From assembly GCF_031679605.1 (NCBI RefSeq), contig NZ_CP117522.1, positions 7,130,001 to 7,194,000 of the forward strand: DNA of 64,000 nt. The letters run 5' to 3'. Positions 25,896-36,496 of the stretch are shown in pieces; position 1 is the stretch's first letter; every line of letters starts with the position of its first letter. Position numbers and translations under genes: made by a program. Under the pieces are notes generated by a model. The model worked only from the letters and a program-made list of their open reading frames with translations, was not told where the DNA came from and did no database searches. Origin of the DNA: Streptomyces luomodiensis. Its GTDB lineage: Bacteria; Actinomycetota; Actinomycetes; Streptomycetales; Streptomycetaceae.

Positions 25896-26657
25896 ATGCC
25901 CTACGACCCGTCGGCTTTTCCGGCTTTCGCCGTCTCCGTTGATCTGGTCGTGCTCACCGTGCGGCGGCATGCGCTGTGTGCGCTGGCGGTCCGCCGCGGG
26001 GAGCCACCCTTCAAAGGGCGGTGGGCGCTGCCCGGTGGTTTCGTTCGGCCCGATGAGGACCTCTCCGCCGCCGCTGCCAGGGAGCTGATCGAGGAGACCG
26101 GGCTGCTCGCACATGACCCCACGCTCCCGGCTCCTCCGAACGCCGCCCATCTCGAGCAGCTCGCCACGTACGGCGACCCGAAGCGGGACCCCAGGATGCG
26201 TGTGGTCAGCGTGGCGCACCTCGCGCTCGCCCCTGACCTGCCCGCGCCCCGGGCCGGAGGCGACGCGCACAGTGTGCGCTGGGCCCCGGTCGAAACGTTG
26301 CTCGACCAGGACGGGGCCTTCGGTCGCGACAGCGATCTGGCCGCCCCGCTCGCCTTCGACCACGCCCGCATCCTCGCGGACGGGGTCGAGCGCGCCCGGT
26401 CCAAGATCGAGTACTCCTCGCTGGCCACCGCCTTCTGTCCTCAGGAGTTCACGGTCGGCGAGCTGCGCAGGGTGTACGAGGCGGTGTGGGGTGTGGCCCT
26501 GGATCCCCGTAACTTCCACCGCAAGGTCACCGGCACCCCGGGATTCCTGGTGCCCACGGGCGGTACGACGACTCGTCAGGGCGGCCGTCCCGCACAGCTG
26601 TTCCGGGCCGGAGGGGCGACGCTGCTCAACCCGCCCATGCTCCGTCCCGAGGTGTGA
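25896..26657 (+). CDS. NUDIX hydrolase / NrtR-like transcriptional regulator
   Basis: 253 residues with an N-terminal NUDIX fold and a C-terminal winged helix, the architecture of NrtR regulators that bind ADP-ribose and control NAD or sugar metabolism. The NUDIX box is GGFVRPDEDLSAAAARELIEETGL (residues about 48-71) with the catalytic RELIEE intact, so hydrolase activity may be retained. The C-terminal EYSSLATAFCPQEFTVGELRRVYEAVWG and NFHRKVTGTPGFLVPTG are typical NrtR winged-helix motifs. The ATG lies 7 bases after TATGAT. The last eight codons and stop are duplicated in tandem just downstream. Confidence 0.85.
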   Translation: MPYDPSAFPAFAVSVDLVVLTVRRHALCALAVRRGEPPFKGRWALPGGFVRPDEDLSAAAARELIEETGLLAHDPTLPAPPNAAHLEQLATYGDPKRDPRMRVVSVAHLALAPDLPAPRAGGDAHSVRWAPVETLLDQDGAFGRDSDLAAPLAFDHARILADGVERARSKIEYSSLATAFCPQEFTVGELRRVYEAVWGVALDPRNFHRKVTGTPGFLVPTGGTTTRQGGRPAQLFRAGGATLLNPPMLRPEV

Positions 26658-26681
26658 CCCATGCTCCATCCCGAGGTGTGA
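26634..26681 (+). repeat. Tandem 24-bp duplication across the NUDIX gene stop
   Basis: Two 24-bp units (26634-26657 and 26658-26681), starting CCCATGCTCC and ending GAGGTGTGA, differ at a single base. The first encodes the last seven residues plus stop of the NUDIX protein; the second is its untranslated copy. Confidence 0.9.
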
Positions 26682-26811
26682 CGAGCCATGACACGACGGT
26701 TCCATAGGAGGGGTATCTACCGAAGAAATAGGACATAGCGGGTTAACGTGCTCCGGTACGCCACCAGTCCCCACGTGCCATCGAGCGGTTCCATGCCCCG
26801 CGGGAGAAGCC

Positions 26812-28962
26812 ATGATCCAGGCCACCGGACTGACCAGCACCCCCCGCCGCAACCAACCGCCCGTCGTCGACGACCTCACCTTCGAGGCCCCGGCGGGCCG
26901 GGTCACCGCACTGCTCGGCGGCCCTGGCGCGGGCAAGACCACCGCGCTGCGGCTTCTGTTGCAGCTCGACCGGGGCCATGGCTCCGCCTTCTTCCGGGGC
27001 CGTCCCCTGCATCGCATCCGGCGCCCGGCTCATGAGATCGGCGTTCTCCTCGAGGACGTCCCCGGCCACCCGGGCCGCACCGTGCGGGGGCATCTGAGGA
27101 TGCTCGGCGCCGCGGCCGGGGTTCCCGCCACGCGCGCCGATGTCGTGCTGGACGTGGTCGGCCTCACCGATCTGGCGGACGAGCGTCTCGGTGATCTGTC
27201 GACCGGGGCGGAGCGCCGCCTCGGTATCGCCGTCGCTCTGCTCGGAGACCCGCACACCCTGATCCTCGATGAGCCCGCACGGGGCCTCTCGGCCCGGGAG
27301 ACCACCTGGCTCTACGGGCTGTTGCGTCAATTCGCCGCCCAGGGCGGCGCCGTCCTCGTCACCGCCGAGGACGCCGAGGGCGTCGTCCGCCTCGCGGACC
27401 AGGTGCTCACCCTGGAGTCGGGCCGGCTGGTGGCCGATCAGCCGGTGGACGAGTTCGCCCGCACCCGGCTGCGCCCCCGAGTCGTGGTCCACTCGCCGCT
27501 CGTCGGCCGGCTCGCCGCCATCCTGGAGGAGGAGGTCCACGCCGCCCGGCAGCTGGCCGAGGCCCGGGCGGCGGAGGAGGCGTCCCGGATGGCGGCCGAG
27601 CTCGAGAAGGCCGAGGCGGCCAAGGCCGATACCGCCCAGTCCGACGTCGCCGACGCGGGCGGCCTCGTCAAGCGCGAGGGCGCCGAGGTGGGGGTCAAGG
27701 TCAAGAAGAGGATCTGGCGCAGGACCAGGAAGGCCAGGTCCGCCGCCCGGGGCGTCGCGGCCGGAACCGGAGAGAAGAAGGCCGCCGCGGAAGCCGCTGG
27801 GGTAGCCAAGGAAGACCAGGCTGCCACGGAAGACACGGTGACCAAGGCGGGCGAGGCCGCTCCGGTGTCTCCCTCCGTCCCCGCCCCTGCCGGTGCCGAA
27901 GGAGCCGGAGTAGCCGGAGCGGTCGGAGCGCGGGCCCAGGCCGAGGCCGAGGAGGACAAGGCGGTCGCCGCGCTCGCCGACCCGTTCTCCGTGGTGCGGG
28001 ACGACGAGACCCACATCTCCGTCTACGGTCTGTCCCCCGCCTCCGTCGGGGAGACCGCCTACCGCCACGGCATCGTGGTCCACCGGCTGGTCGAGGAGTC
28101 CGCCGACCTGGGGCCCGGGACCTCCGCGGGCGCCCGCGCCCGCGACCCCGAGGCACCCCCGGCCCGCCTGCTCCCCAGGCTCCGATTCCCCGGTCCCGCC
28201 TGGCCGATGCGCTACGAGGTGCGCCGCGCCATCGGCGTACGGACCGGCTGGCTGATCGGTGTCGCCTCCATCGTCGCCTCCTTCATCGCCTCCGTCCTGC
28301 TCGCCCGCGCGGGTGGTGTCGGGGAGCTGCACCGGCTCACCGGCTGGCCCGCAGACCTCCCGCTGCCTCCGGTGGCCATCGCGGCCGGCCTCGTGGGGGC
28401 CCTCGCCTTCGGCGACGAGTTCCGCTATCCGGCGCTGGCCGCGACCCGGGACGCGGTGCCCCGCCGGCTCGGTCTGCTGGCCGCCAAGCTCGTGGTGTGC
28501 GCGGCCGGTGCGATCCTGCTGTCGCTCGGCGTCATCGTGCTCGACAGCGCGGCGCTCCTGACGCTCGTCGGCGGCAGCGCCGTACCGCTGCCGGGGGACT
28601 GGCCCGAGCTGATGGCCAGCGTCTTCGGGCTCGCCATCGGCTCGTCGTGGGCCGGGCTGCTCGCCGCCGGAGTCTTCCGGTCCACCGCGCTGGGGCTGGC
28701 CACTCTGCTCGCCGTGCCGATCCTCGCGGTGCCCGTCGTCCAGCATGCGGCGCAGGACCCGTCGCTGCGTTCGCTGGTCATGCTGTCGCACCGGCTGCGC
28801 GCGGCGACGCTGGACCGGCCGCCTTCCATGATCGACCGAGGGCTTGCGGTCGCGCTGCGGCTCGCGTCCCAGCCGGTCGGACAGGCCCTGATGCTGTCGG
28901 TCGCCGTCCTGCTGTGCGCCTATGCCCTCACCGGCCTGCGCGGCAGGAGCACCCGCCAGTAG
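26812..28962 (+). CDS. ABC transporter: ATPase fused to a membrane domain
   Basis: 716 residues combining an N-terminal ABC ATPase and a C-terminal permease. The ATPase has Walker A LLGGPGAGKTTAL, signature DLSTGAERRLGIA (a degenerate LSGGQ), and Walker B THLILDEPARGLS-like (HTLILDEPARGLS). From about residue 240 to 460 there is a charged Ala/Glu/Lys linker that may be coiled coil. About five membrane helices follow, for example TGWLIGVASIVASFIASVLLARAGG and SVFGLAIGSSWAGLLAAGVF. The fold resembles ABC-2-type exporters. The substrate is unknown. The ATG follows GGGAGAAG. It lies just upstream of whiH, a common Streptomyces neighbour. Confidence 0.8.
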   Translation: MIQATGLTSTPRRNQPPVVDDLTFEAPAGRVTALLGGPGAGKTTALRLLLQLDRGHGSAFFRGRPLHRIRRPAHEIGVLLEDVPGHPGRTVRGHLRMLGAAAGVPATRADVVLDVVGLTDLADERLGDLSTGAERRLGIAVALLGDPHTLILDEPARGLSARETTWLYGLLRQFAAQGGAVLVTAEDAEGVVRLADQVLTLESGRLVADQPVDEFARTRLRPRVVVHSPLVGRLAAILEEEVHAARQLAEARAAEEASRMAAELEKAEAAKADTAQSDVADAGGLVKREGAEVGVKVKKRIWRRTRKARSAARGVAAGTGEKKAAAEAAGVAKEDQAATEDTVTKAGEAAPVSPSVPAPAGAEGAGVAGAVGARAQAEAEEDKAVAALADPFSVVRDDETHISVYGLSPASVGETAYRHGIVVHRLVEESADLGPGTSAGARARDPEAPPARLLPRLRFPGPAWPMRYEVRRAIGVRTGWLIGVASIVASFIASVLLARAGGVGELHRLTGWPADLPLPPVAIAAGLVGALAFGDEFRYPALAATRDAVPRRLGLLAAKLVVCAAGAILLSLGVIVLDSAALLTLVGGSAVPLPGDWPELMASVFGLAIGSSWAGLLAAGVFRSTALGLATLLAVPILAVPVVQHAAQDPSLRSLVMLSHRLRAATLDRPPSMIDRGLAVALRLASQPVGQALMLSVAVLLCAYALTGLRGRSTRQ

Positions 28963-29115
28963 CACCCGCCGACAGCACCCAACGGCAGCGCCCATGGACC
29001 GGGCCGGGCGCCGGCCCCAGCGGAGCCAGTGGATCACGCTCGAGGCGGTTTCGCACGCTCTCGCGCGAACTGCTCGCAACTCCCCGAAGAATGCATCTTT
29101 CTGTCCGATTGAGCG

Positions 29116-29140
29116 TCAATTATGAGGTAATGGGCGATCA
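29116..29140 (+). promoter_or_regulatory. Weak candidate sigma-WhiG promoter of whiH
   Basis: GGCGATCA (29133-29140) matches the WhiG -10 consensus GCCGATAA at 6 of 8 bases. TCAA (29116-29119) resembles the -35 TAAA, but the spacer is 13 rather than about 15, so support is limited. Confidence 0.3.
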
Positions 29141-29203
29141 CCCTTTCGTGTGCTTTTCACCAAAGACCTCAAGGGCTTCCGAGGCGTCGCCGACAAAGGA
29201 TGC

Positions 29204-30100
29204 GTGAGTACCCTTGCGCACACCACGATGACCGCGGCTCGCCCCGCCGACTCCGGCCTGGCCGGTTCGGGCGAGCTTGATCGCTACTCCTACGCCGAAG
29301 CCCCCGGCGCCGACCGCGGCAGCGCCCCCTCCTGGGACGGTGCTGAGGCGGAGATCGGCCGGGTGGGCCGGCGTGCGGCCGGCAACCGGGGCCGCGGGCT
29401 GCACGGCCAACTCGTTCAGCAGCTGGGCCAGATGATCGTCTCCGGCGACCTGGGTGCGGACCGCCCGCTCGTCCCCGAGGAGATCGGCCAGCGCTTCGAG
29501 GTCTCCCGCACCGTCGTTCGGGAATCGCTGCGCGTTCTCGAGGCCAAGGGCCTGGTCAGCGCCCGCCCCAATGTGGGCACCCGGGTCCGCCCGGTCAGTG
29601 ACTGGAATCTGCTCGACCCGGACATCATCGAGTGGCGCGCCTTCGGCCCGCAGCGCGACGATCAGCGCCGCGAGCTGTGTGAGCTGCGCTGGACCATCGA
29701 GCCGCTGGCCGCCCGTCTCGCCGCCGGGCACGGGCGGGAGGAGCTGCAGCAGCGACTCGCGGACATGGTCGAGATCATGAGCCATGCGCTGACCCAGGGC
29801 GACACCCTCACCTTCTCCCGTGCCGACGCCGAGTTCCACGCGCTGCTGCTCCAGGTCGGGGGCAATCGGATGCTGGAGCACCTGGCGGGCATCGTCGCCG
29901 CCGCGCTCCACGTCTCCGGCGCCCCGGTCTCCGGCTGCGACCGCCTCAGCGAGGCGGGAGTCGCCCACCATCGCCGGATCGTCGAGGCGATCGGAGAGGG
30001 CGACGCCGCGGCGGCCGAGGCGGCGATGCGCCAGCTGCTGACCGTCCACCCGGATCTCGATCATGCCGAGGTCGGGGTGCCCGCGCCGCGCGAGCACTGA
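29204..30100 (+). CDS. whiH: WhiH-type GntR/FadR sporulation regulator
   Basis: 298-residue regulator needed in Streptomyces for septation of aerial hyphae. An N-terminal extension of about 60 residues precedes the GntR winged helix (GLHGQLVQQLGQMIVSGDLGADRPLVPEEIGQRFEVSRTVVRESLRVLEAKGLVSARPNVGTRV), then the all-helical FadR/FCD ligand domain (DDQRRELCELRWTIEPLAARLAAGH ... DAEFHALLLQVGGNRMLEHL). The acidic/His residues of the FCD metal site appear present. The GTG at 29204 follows AAAGGA, giving MSTLAHTTMTAARP. Identification rests on the sequence type plus its place directly ahead of hrdB. WhiH is expected to depend on the sporulation sigma factor WhiG; a weak WhiG-like promoter is upstream. 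Confidence 0.88.
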   Translation: MSTLAHTTMTAARPADSGLAGSGELDRYSYAEAPGADRGSAPSWDGAEAEIGRVGRRAAGNRGRGLHGQLVQQLGQMIVSGDLGADRPLVPEEIGQRFEVSRTVVRESLRVLEAKGLVSARPNVGTRVRPVSDWNLLDPDIIEWRAFGPQRDDQRRELCELRWTIEPLAARLAAGHGREELQQRLADMVEIMSHALTQGDTLTFSRADAEFHALLLQVGGNRMLEHLAGIVAAALHVSGAPVSGCDRLSEAGVAHHRRIVEAIGEGDAAAAEAAMRQLLTVHPDLDHAEVGVPAPREH

Positions 30101-30302
30101 TCCGCGGCGCGTCCGGTGCCCGGACCGCCGGGCGTCCGGAGCGTGCGGCGTGCGGCGTACGGCAAAGCGGCGGGCCAGTGGGCGGCGAAGGTCGGCCCCA
30201 TGGATGCCGTACGGCGTACGAGAGGGCGTCGCCGGATCCCGCGCCGCGGGTTCGGCGGCGCGGCGCGATCGATGGGTCGCCACCGCGCGGCTCTCGTCGG
30301 TT

Positions 30303-30434
30303 CACGACTCGGTCCATGACTCGATGCGCGACTCGGCCCACGACTCGGTCCATGACCCGGTCCACGGCTCGGTTCACCGCGCGATGCAGGGCTCGATGCG
30401 GGACTCGATGGACGACTCGATGCGCGACTCGGAG
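30303..30434. repeat. Eleven tandem 12-bp repeats upstream of hrdB
   Basis: Eleven consecutive 12-bp units of the type CACGACTCGGTC / CGCGACTCGATG run in perfect phase with a conserved GACTCG core. Variation is at positions 1-3 and 9-12 of the unit. The array ends about 70 bp before the candidate hrdB -35. Confidence 0.92.
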
Positions 30435-30500
30435 TTTTCTGTCCCGTTGGATGGGCAATTAGACCGTTATGGGGTGTGACTCGGGCCACGAGTATTGGGC

Positions 30501-30527
30501 GTAACGCTCTTTGGGGCAGCGCGATGA
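30501..30527 (+). promoter_or_regulatory. Candidate hrdB promoter of ECF type
   Basis: GTAAC (30501-30505) is followed after 16 bases by CGATGA (30522-30527), an ECF-sigma-like arrangement that would suit the known ECF control of hrdB (ShbA) in Streptomyces. A second possible site, GGGAAT (30550-30555) 18 bases ahead of GCTG, resembles a SigR-type promoter (GGGAAT-N18-GTT). Neither was tested. Confidence 0.45.
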
Positions 30528-30688
30528 TTAAAGAGGTGGCAGCCGCGGAGGGAATACGGATGTCGCTCGCAACGCTGTACTCCTCCGCACTCCGCCCGCG
30601 CCGTCGGTTCATCCCTGCCGGCGGTCGTCGGCTCCGGTCCCCAGCGGACTGAGCCGGAAGCCGTTTCCAACGTTCCGAGAGGTTGTTC

Positions 30689-32248
<1,560 letters not shown>

Positions 32249-32295
32249 TACGCCACCGGCGACCGGCGGGTGACCGCCGCGTATCGGAAGCGGCA

Positions 32296-32339
32296 CAGCG
32301 CGAAGGCCGGGCCCTTGAGGGGGCCCGGCCTTCGCGCTG
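32296..32339 (+). terminator. hrdB terminator
   Basis: A 19-bp perfect stem (32296-32314 with 32321-32339, starting CAGCGCGAAGG) and a 6-base loop TTGAGG lie about 45 bases after the hrdB stop. It has no U-tract, as is common in Streptomyces. Confidence 0.9.
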
Positions 32340-32456
32340 CGCCGGCGCTCCGCTCCCCATGTGGCCCGTCTCCCCACTTGGCTCACCCGGGATGCGGTTC
32401 TCGCCGGACGGGGTAACGCTGTGTGTGCGACATGCTCCGTACGGTCAGGAGGCTGC

Positions 32457-33287
32457 ATGCGTACCTCGCCCCGCTCGCTCCTCGTCGTCCTGGCGGTACC
32501 GCTGGTCGTCGCGCTCGCGATGGTGCTCACCGCGCCCGCTCCGGCGTCGGCCGACCGTGTCGTGATCGGCGGGCATCCGGCCCGTACGGTCGAGGCGCCC
32601 TGGACGGCGGCCGTGGCCAGCCGGGCGCTCTTCGGGGGGAAGCGGTCGGGCCAGTTCTGCGGCGGAGCGGTGGTGGCCCCCACGACGGTCGTCACGGCGG
32701 CCCACTGTCTGAGCCGTGGGGTGCTCGGCATGGACTGGCGCGAGGTGCGGGATCTCCGGGTGATCGTCGGCCGCAATGATCTACGGAAGGCCGACGGGCG
32801 GGAGTACCCGCTGGCCAGAATCTGGGTGAATCCGGCCTACGAGAGCGACAACAGGGCCGGGGACATCGCGGTGCTCACCCTGGGGGTCGCGCTGCCGGCG
32901 GCCTACACCATCCCCATGGCGGGCAAGGGCGACCCGGCGTACCGGCCGGGCGGACGGGCCGCGATCTACGGCTGGGGCGATACGGGGGGCGATGGCAGCT
33001 ATGCGGCGACGCTGCGCACCGCCGCGGTGCGCGTGCTGGCCGACACCGTCTGTGAGACCGCCTATCCGGGCAACGCCGAGGGGGACTACGATGCGCGGTC
33101 CATGGTCTGCGCAGGGCTGCCGGACGGCGGGCGGGACGCCTGCCAGGGGGACAGCGGAGGCCCGCTGGTCGTCCAGGGGCGGCTGGTGGGTCTGGTGTCC
33201 TGGGGGAGTGGCTGCGCGGTGGCGGGACGGCCCGGTGTCTATACGAGGATCTCGGCGGTGGCCGGTCTGGTGGCCGCCCATGGCTGA
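32457..33287 (+). CDS. Secreted trypsin-like serine protease
   Basis: 276 residues. A Sec-type signal peptide ([32 protein letters not shown]) ends with an AxA site near residue 32. The mature domain begins RVVIGG, like an activated trypsin. Triad: His in VVTAAHCL, Asp in [10 protein letters not shown], Ser in [12 protein letters not shown]. Asp six residues before the catalytic Ser (DACQGDS) indicates trypsin-like Arg/Lys preference. Cysteines of the three usual disulfides are present. The ATG follows CAGGAGGC. Expected to be extracellular. Confidence 0.92.
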   Translation: MRTSPRSLLVVLAVPLVVALAMVLTAPAPASADRVVIGGHPARTVEAPWTAAVASRALFGGKRSGQFCGGAVVAPTTVVTAAHCLSRGVLGMDWREVRDLRVIVGRNDLRKADGREYPLARIWVNPAYESDNRAGDIAVLTLGVALPAAYTIPMAGKGDPAYRPGGRAAIYGWGDTGGDGSYAATLRTAAVRVLADTVCETAYPGNAEGDYDARSMVCAGLPDGGRDACQGDSGGPLVVQGRLVGLVSWGSGCAVAGRPGVYTRISAVAGLVAAHG

Positions 33288-33473
33288 CGCGGAGCGTCGG
33301 GGCAGTGGTGGATGGAGCCCCGGACGGAGGAGGAGCCCGGAGCGGGACCCGGAGGGCCCGGGGGCCTTGCTGAGGGCCCACGATACGAGCATGGGCGGCC
33401 GCCCCACTGCGGGGGCAGACCGCCCGGGATCCGGCCCTGGGCCGGCGTCGCTCGTCGTCGTGGGTATGAGGCG

Positions 33474-33704
33474 TCAGCGTTCGTCGTCGGACGCGGACGC
33501 CGTAGTGGCGGTGAGCCGCTCGGTCTCGTCCTGTATTTCCGCGGCGATCTTCTTGAGTTCCGGCTCGAACTTGCGCCCGTGGTGGGCACAGAAGAGCAGT
33601 TCGCCGCCGCTGATCAGCACGACGCGCAGGTATGCCTGGGCGCCGCAGCGGTCGCAGCGGTCAGCGGCCGTCAGCGGGCTCGCGGGGGTCAGAACAGTAG
33701 TCAC
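33474..33704 (-). CDS. Small DUF7455-type zinc-binding protein
   Basis: 76 residues, MTTVLTPASPLTAADRCDRCGAQ at the start. The CDRCGAQAYLRV and LLFCAHHGRKFEPEL segments contribute CxxC and CxxH(H) ligands for one zinc. The remainder is a short charged helix. The family is widespread in actinomycetes and of unknown role. The GTG at 33704 follows GAAGAGG on the minus strand. It is divergent from parE. Confidence 0.8.
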   Translation of the reverse strand: MTTVLTPASPLTAADRCDRCGAQAYLRVVLISGGELLFCAHHGRKFEPELKKIAAEIQDETERLTATTASASDDER

Positions 33705-34146
33705 GTCGCCTCTTCTCTAGCTCGACGAGCTGTCGTACCAGGGTCAACATCCAACCAGCCTGAAATCGTTCCCGCTCGTGGCTTTTTCTCAAAAATTGCT
33801 TCTGAGTAGGCCGGATGGTGACGTTTGGCGGCGAATGAGCCGTATTGCCTAGCTTTGCTGTTTCGCGTCGATTGTCTGATTTGCCCTCCCGGCCGGGTTG
33901 CCGGTTGTGAATGAGGACGTGCCCGGAGCCTAAATGGTTCATGCCTGAAAGGGAACGTGATTCGTGCGGCACCCCCTGTGAGGTATCGAACGTACGAGCG
34001 AGACGGTGGCCGGTGCGACTAGCATGGACGTTTCAACGGGTGGCGGCACAAAGGCTCTATCAAGCCTCGGTACGCTCTGACGGGCGACCATGCCACCATC
34101 GTGCCCACAGCCGGGCCAACCAGAAATTCAGCGAGGAGCGAACCGC
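33705..34146. other. Intergenic region between the DUF7455 gene and parE
   Basis: The 442-bp stretch is AT-richer than its surroundings around 33770-33900 and should contain both promoters. A possible parE -10 (TAGCAT, 34020-34025) is visible. No RNA gene or strong dyad was recognised. Confidence 0.5.
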
Positions 34147-36270
34147 GTGACCGCCGACACGTCCGTGCCGTCCACTGCGCTGCTGACCGGAGCAGACCGG
34201 GGCGGCTCCAACTACACCGCGCGGCACCTTCTCGTCCTCGAGGGGCTCGAGGCAGTGCGCAAGCGCCCTGGCATGTACATCGGCTCGACCGACAGCCGTG
34301 GCCTTATGCACTGCCTCTGGGAGATCATCGACAACTCCGTGGACGAGGCCCTCGGTGGCTTCTGCGACCGCATCGAGGTACTCCTCCACGACGACGGCTC
34401 CGTGGAGGTGCGGGACAACGGCCGGGGCATCCCGGTGGACGTCGAGCCCAAGACGGGGCTGTCCGGCGTCGAGGTCGTGATGACGAAGCTGCACGCCGGC
34501 GGAAAGTTCGGCGGCGGCTCGTACGCGGCCTCCGGCGGTCTGCACGGCGTCGGTGCCTCCGTGGTGAACGCGCTGTCCGCCCGTCTCGACGTGGAGGTGG
34601 ACCGCGACGGCAAGACCCATGCGATCAGCTTCCGCCGCGGCGTTCCCGGGATCTTCACCGAGTCCGGGCCGGACGCTCCGTTCGACCCGTCCAGCGGCCT
34701 CCTCAAGGGCAAGAGGGTCCCCAAGACCCGCACCGGCACCCGCATCCGCTACTGGGCGGACCGCCAGATCTTCCTCAAGGACGCCAAGCTCTCCCTGGAG
34801 ACGCTGTACGCCCGCGCGCGGCAGACCGCGTTCCTGGTGCCGGGGCTGACCCTGGTCGTCCGGGACGAGCGGGCCCTGGAGGGGCGGGAGGGGCCGGTCG
34901 AGGAGACCTTCCGCTACGACGGGGGGATCAGCGAGTTCTGCGAGTACCTCGCCCAGGACAAGGCCGTCTGCGACGTGCTGCGGCTGTCCGGGCAGGGCAC
35001 CTTCAAGGAGACCGTCCCGGTCCTCGACGAGCGCGGCCACATGACGCCGACCGAGGTCACCCGCGACCTGGGCGTCGACATCGCGCTGCGGTGGGGCACC
35101 GGCTACGACGCGACCCTGAAGTCGTTCGTCAACATCATCGCGACTCCCAAGGGCGGCACCCATGTCGCCGGTTTCGAGCGCGCGGTCACCAGGACGGTCA
35201 ACGAGGCGCTGCGCACCACCAAGCTGCTGCGTGTCGCCGAGGACGACGTCGTCAAGGACGACGCCATGGAGGGCCTGACGGCGGTGGTGACCGTCCGGCT
35301 GGCGGAGCCGCAGTTCGAGGGCCAGACCAAGGAGGTGCTGGGCACCTCGGCGGCCTCCCGGATCGTGGCCAATGTGGTCTCCAAGGAGCTCAAGGCGTTC
35401 CTGACCTCCACCAAGCGGGACGCCAAGCAGCAGGCTCGCGCCGTTCTGGAGAAGGTCGTGGCCGCGGCCCGTACGCGCATCGCGGCCCGCCAGCACAAGG
35501 AGGCGCAGCGCCGTAAGACCGCGCTGGAGTCCTCCTCGCTGCCCGCGAAGCTGGCCGACTGCCGCAGCGACGACGTGGGCCGCAGCGAGCTGTTCATCGT
35601 CGAGGGGGACTCGGCGCTGGGCACGGCCAAGCTCGCCCGGAACTCCGAGTTCCAGGCGCTGCTGCCGATCCGCGGCAAGATCCTGAACGTGCAGAAGTCG
35701 TCGGTCTCCGACATGCTCAAGAACGCCGAGTGCGGCGCGATCATCCAGGTGATAGGGGCCGGATCGGGCCGGACCTTCGACATCGACCAGGCGCGCTACG
35801 GCAAGGTGATCTTCCTCGCCGACGCCGATGTCGACGGTGCGCACATCCGCTGTCTGCTGCTCACCCTCTTCCAGCGCTATATGCGGCCGATGGTCGAGCA
35901 GGGGCGGGTCTTCTCGGCGGTGCCACCGCTGCACCGGGTCGAGCTGGTGAACCCCAAGCGGGGGCAGGACAAGTACCTCTACACCTACTCCGACCAGGAG
36001 CTCCAGGAGACGCTGCTGGACCTCCAGCGCCGGGAGATCCGCTACAAGGACGGCATCCAGCGCTACAAGGGTCTCGGTGAGATGGACGCCGACCAGCTCG
36101 CGGAGACCACGATGGACCCGCGCCACCGCACCCTGCGGCGCATCAACATCAGCGACCTGGAGGCCGCCGAGCGCGCTTTCGACCTGCTCATGGGCAATGA
36201 GGTCGCGCCCCGTAAGGAGTTTATCTCCAACTCGGCGGCGACCCTGGACCGGTCGCGCATCGACGTCTGA
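34147..36270 (+). CDS. parE: DNA topoisomerase IV subunit B (ParE)
   Basis: 707-residue GHKL-ATPase subunit of the type IIA enzyme that decatenates chromosomes, partner of the ParC encoded at 43309. ATPase motifs are EIIDNSVDEALGG, VEVRDNGRGIPVD and GGLHGVGASVVNALS; QTKEVLGT lies in the transducer region. The Toprim part has LFIVEGDSALGTAKLARN and the DADVDGAHIRCLLL metal site. GTG at 34147 follows GAGGAGCG. The length and the lack of a GyrB insert fit the second gyrB-like gene of Streptomyces (ParE). parE and parC are separated by about 7 kb of transport and regulatory genes. Confidence 0.95.
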   Translation: MTADTSVPSTALLTGADRGGSNYTARHLLVLEGLEAVRKRPGMYIGSTDSRGLMHCLWEIIDNSVDEALGGFCDRIEVLLHDDGSVEVRDNGRGIPVDVEPKTGLSGVEVVMTKLHAGGKFGGGSYAASGGLHGVGASVVNALSARLDVEVDRDGKTHAISFRRGVPGIFTESGPDAPFDPSSGLLKGKRVPKTRTGTRIRYWADRQIFLKDAKLSLETLYARARQTAFLVPGLTLVVRDERALEGREGPVEETFRYDGGISEFCEYLAQDKAVCDVLRLSGQGTFKETVPVLDERGHMTPTEVTRDLGVDIALRWGTGYDATLKSFVNIIATPKGGTHVAGFERAVTRTVNEALRTTKLLRVAEDDVVKDDAMEGLTAVVTVRLAEPQFEGQTKEVLGTSAASRIVANVVSKELKAFLTSTKRDAKQQARAVLEKVVAAARTRIAARQHKEAQRRKTALESSSLPAKLADCRSDDVGRSELFIVEGDSALGTAKLARNSEFQALLPIRGKILNVQKSSVSDMLKNAECGAIIQVIGAGSGRTFDIDQARYGKVIFLADADVDGAHIRCLLLTLFQRYMRPMVEQGRVFSAVPPLHRVELVNPKRGQDKYLYTYSDQELQETLLDLQRREIRYKDGIQRYKGLGEMDADQLAETTMDPRHRTLRRINISDLEAAERAFDLLMGNEVAPRKEFISNSAATLDRSRIDV

Positions 36271-36294
36271 CGCGCGGCGGCCGGCCCGGCCGGT

Positions 36295-36337
36295 CCGGCG
36301 GGGGTCCCTCAACCCGGGGTGGGGAGACCCCCGCCGG
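36295..36337 (+). terminator. parE terminator-like hairpin
   Basis: A 12-bp stem CCGGCGGGGGTC (36295-36306) pairs with GACCCCCGCCGG (36326-36337), 25 bases after the parE stop. Confidence 0.65.
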
Positions 36338-36496
36338 CGTTTCCCCGCCGGCTCGCTCCTGACATGCCGGTTCCGGGCCGTTCATCACCTGACTCACCTG
36401 ATGGGGTGAACGTCCGGTAGTGAAGAGTTCTGGATCTTTCTGATCTGCCCATCCTTGGGCACGCGGCGAAGGCGGCAGTGAACGAGGAGTGTTCGG

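Larger units (their letters stand above)
30101..30688. other. Long whiH-hrdB intergenic region with repeat array
   Basis: This 588-bp region has no credible gene. It starts with about 200 bp of GC-rich sequence rich in CGTACGGC motifs, then the 12-bp tandem array at 30303-30434, then an AT-richer segment (30435-30535) with a candidate hrdB promoter, and a leader of about 150 bp before hrdB. The open frames that run through the array on both strands are by-products of its 12-bp period. Confidence 0.7.

Noticed and set aside
30303..30434. CRISPR array
   Set aside because: Units are 12 bp with no spacers; a simple tandem repeat.
30063..30479. 138-codon plus frame (and a minus frame) through the 12-bp repeats
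   Set aside because: The HDS/RDS peptide repeats only mirror the 12-bp DNA period, and both strands are open. No ribosome site or conserved part.
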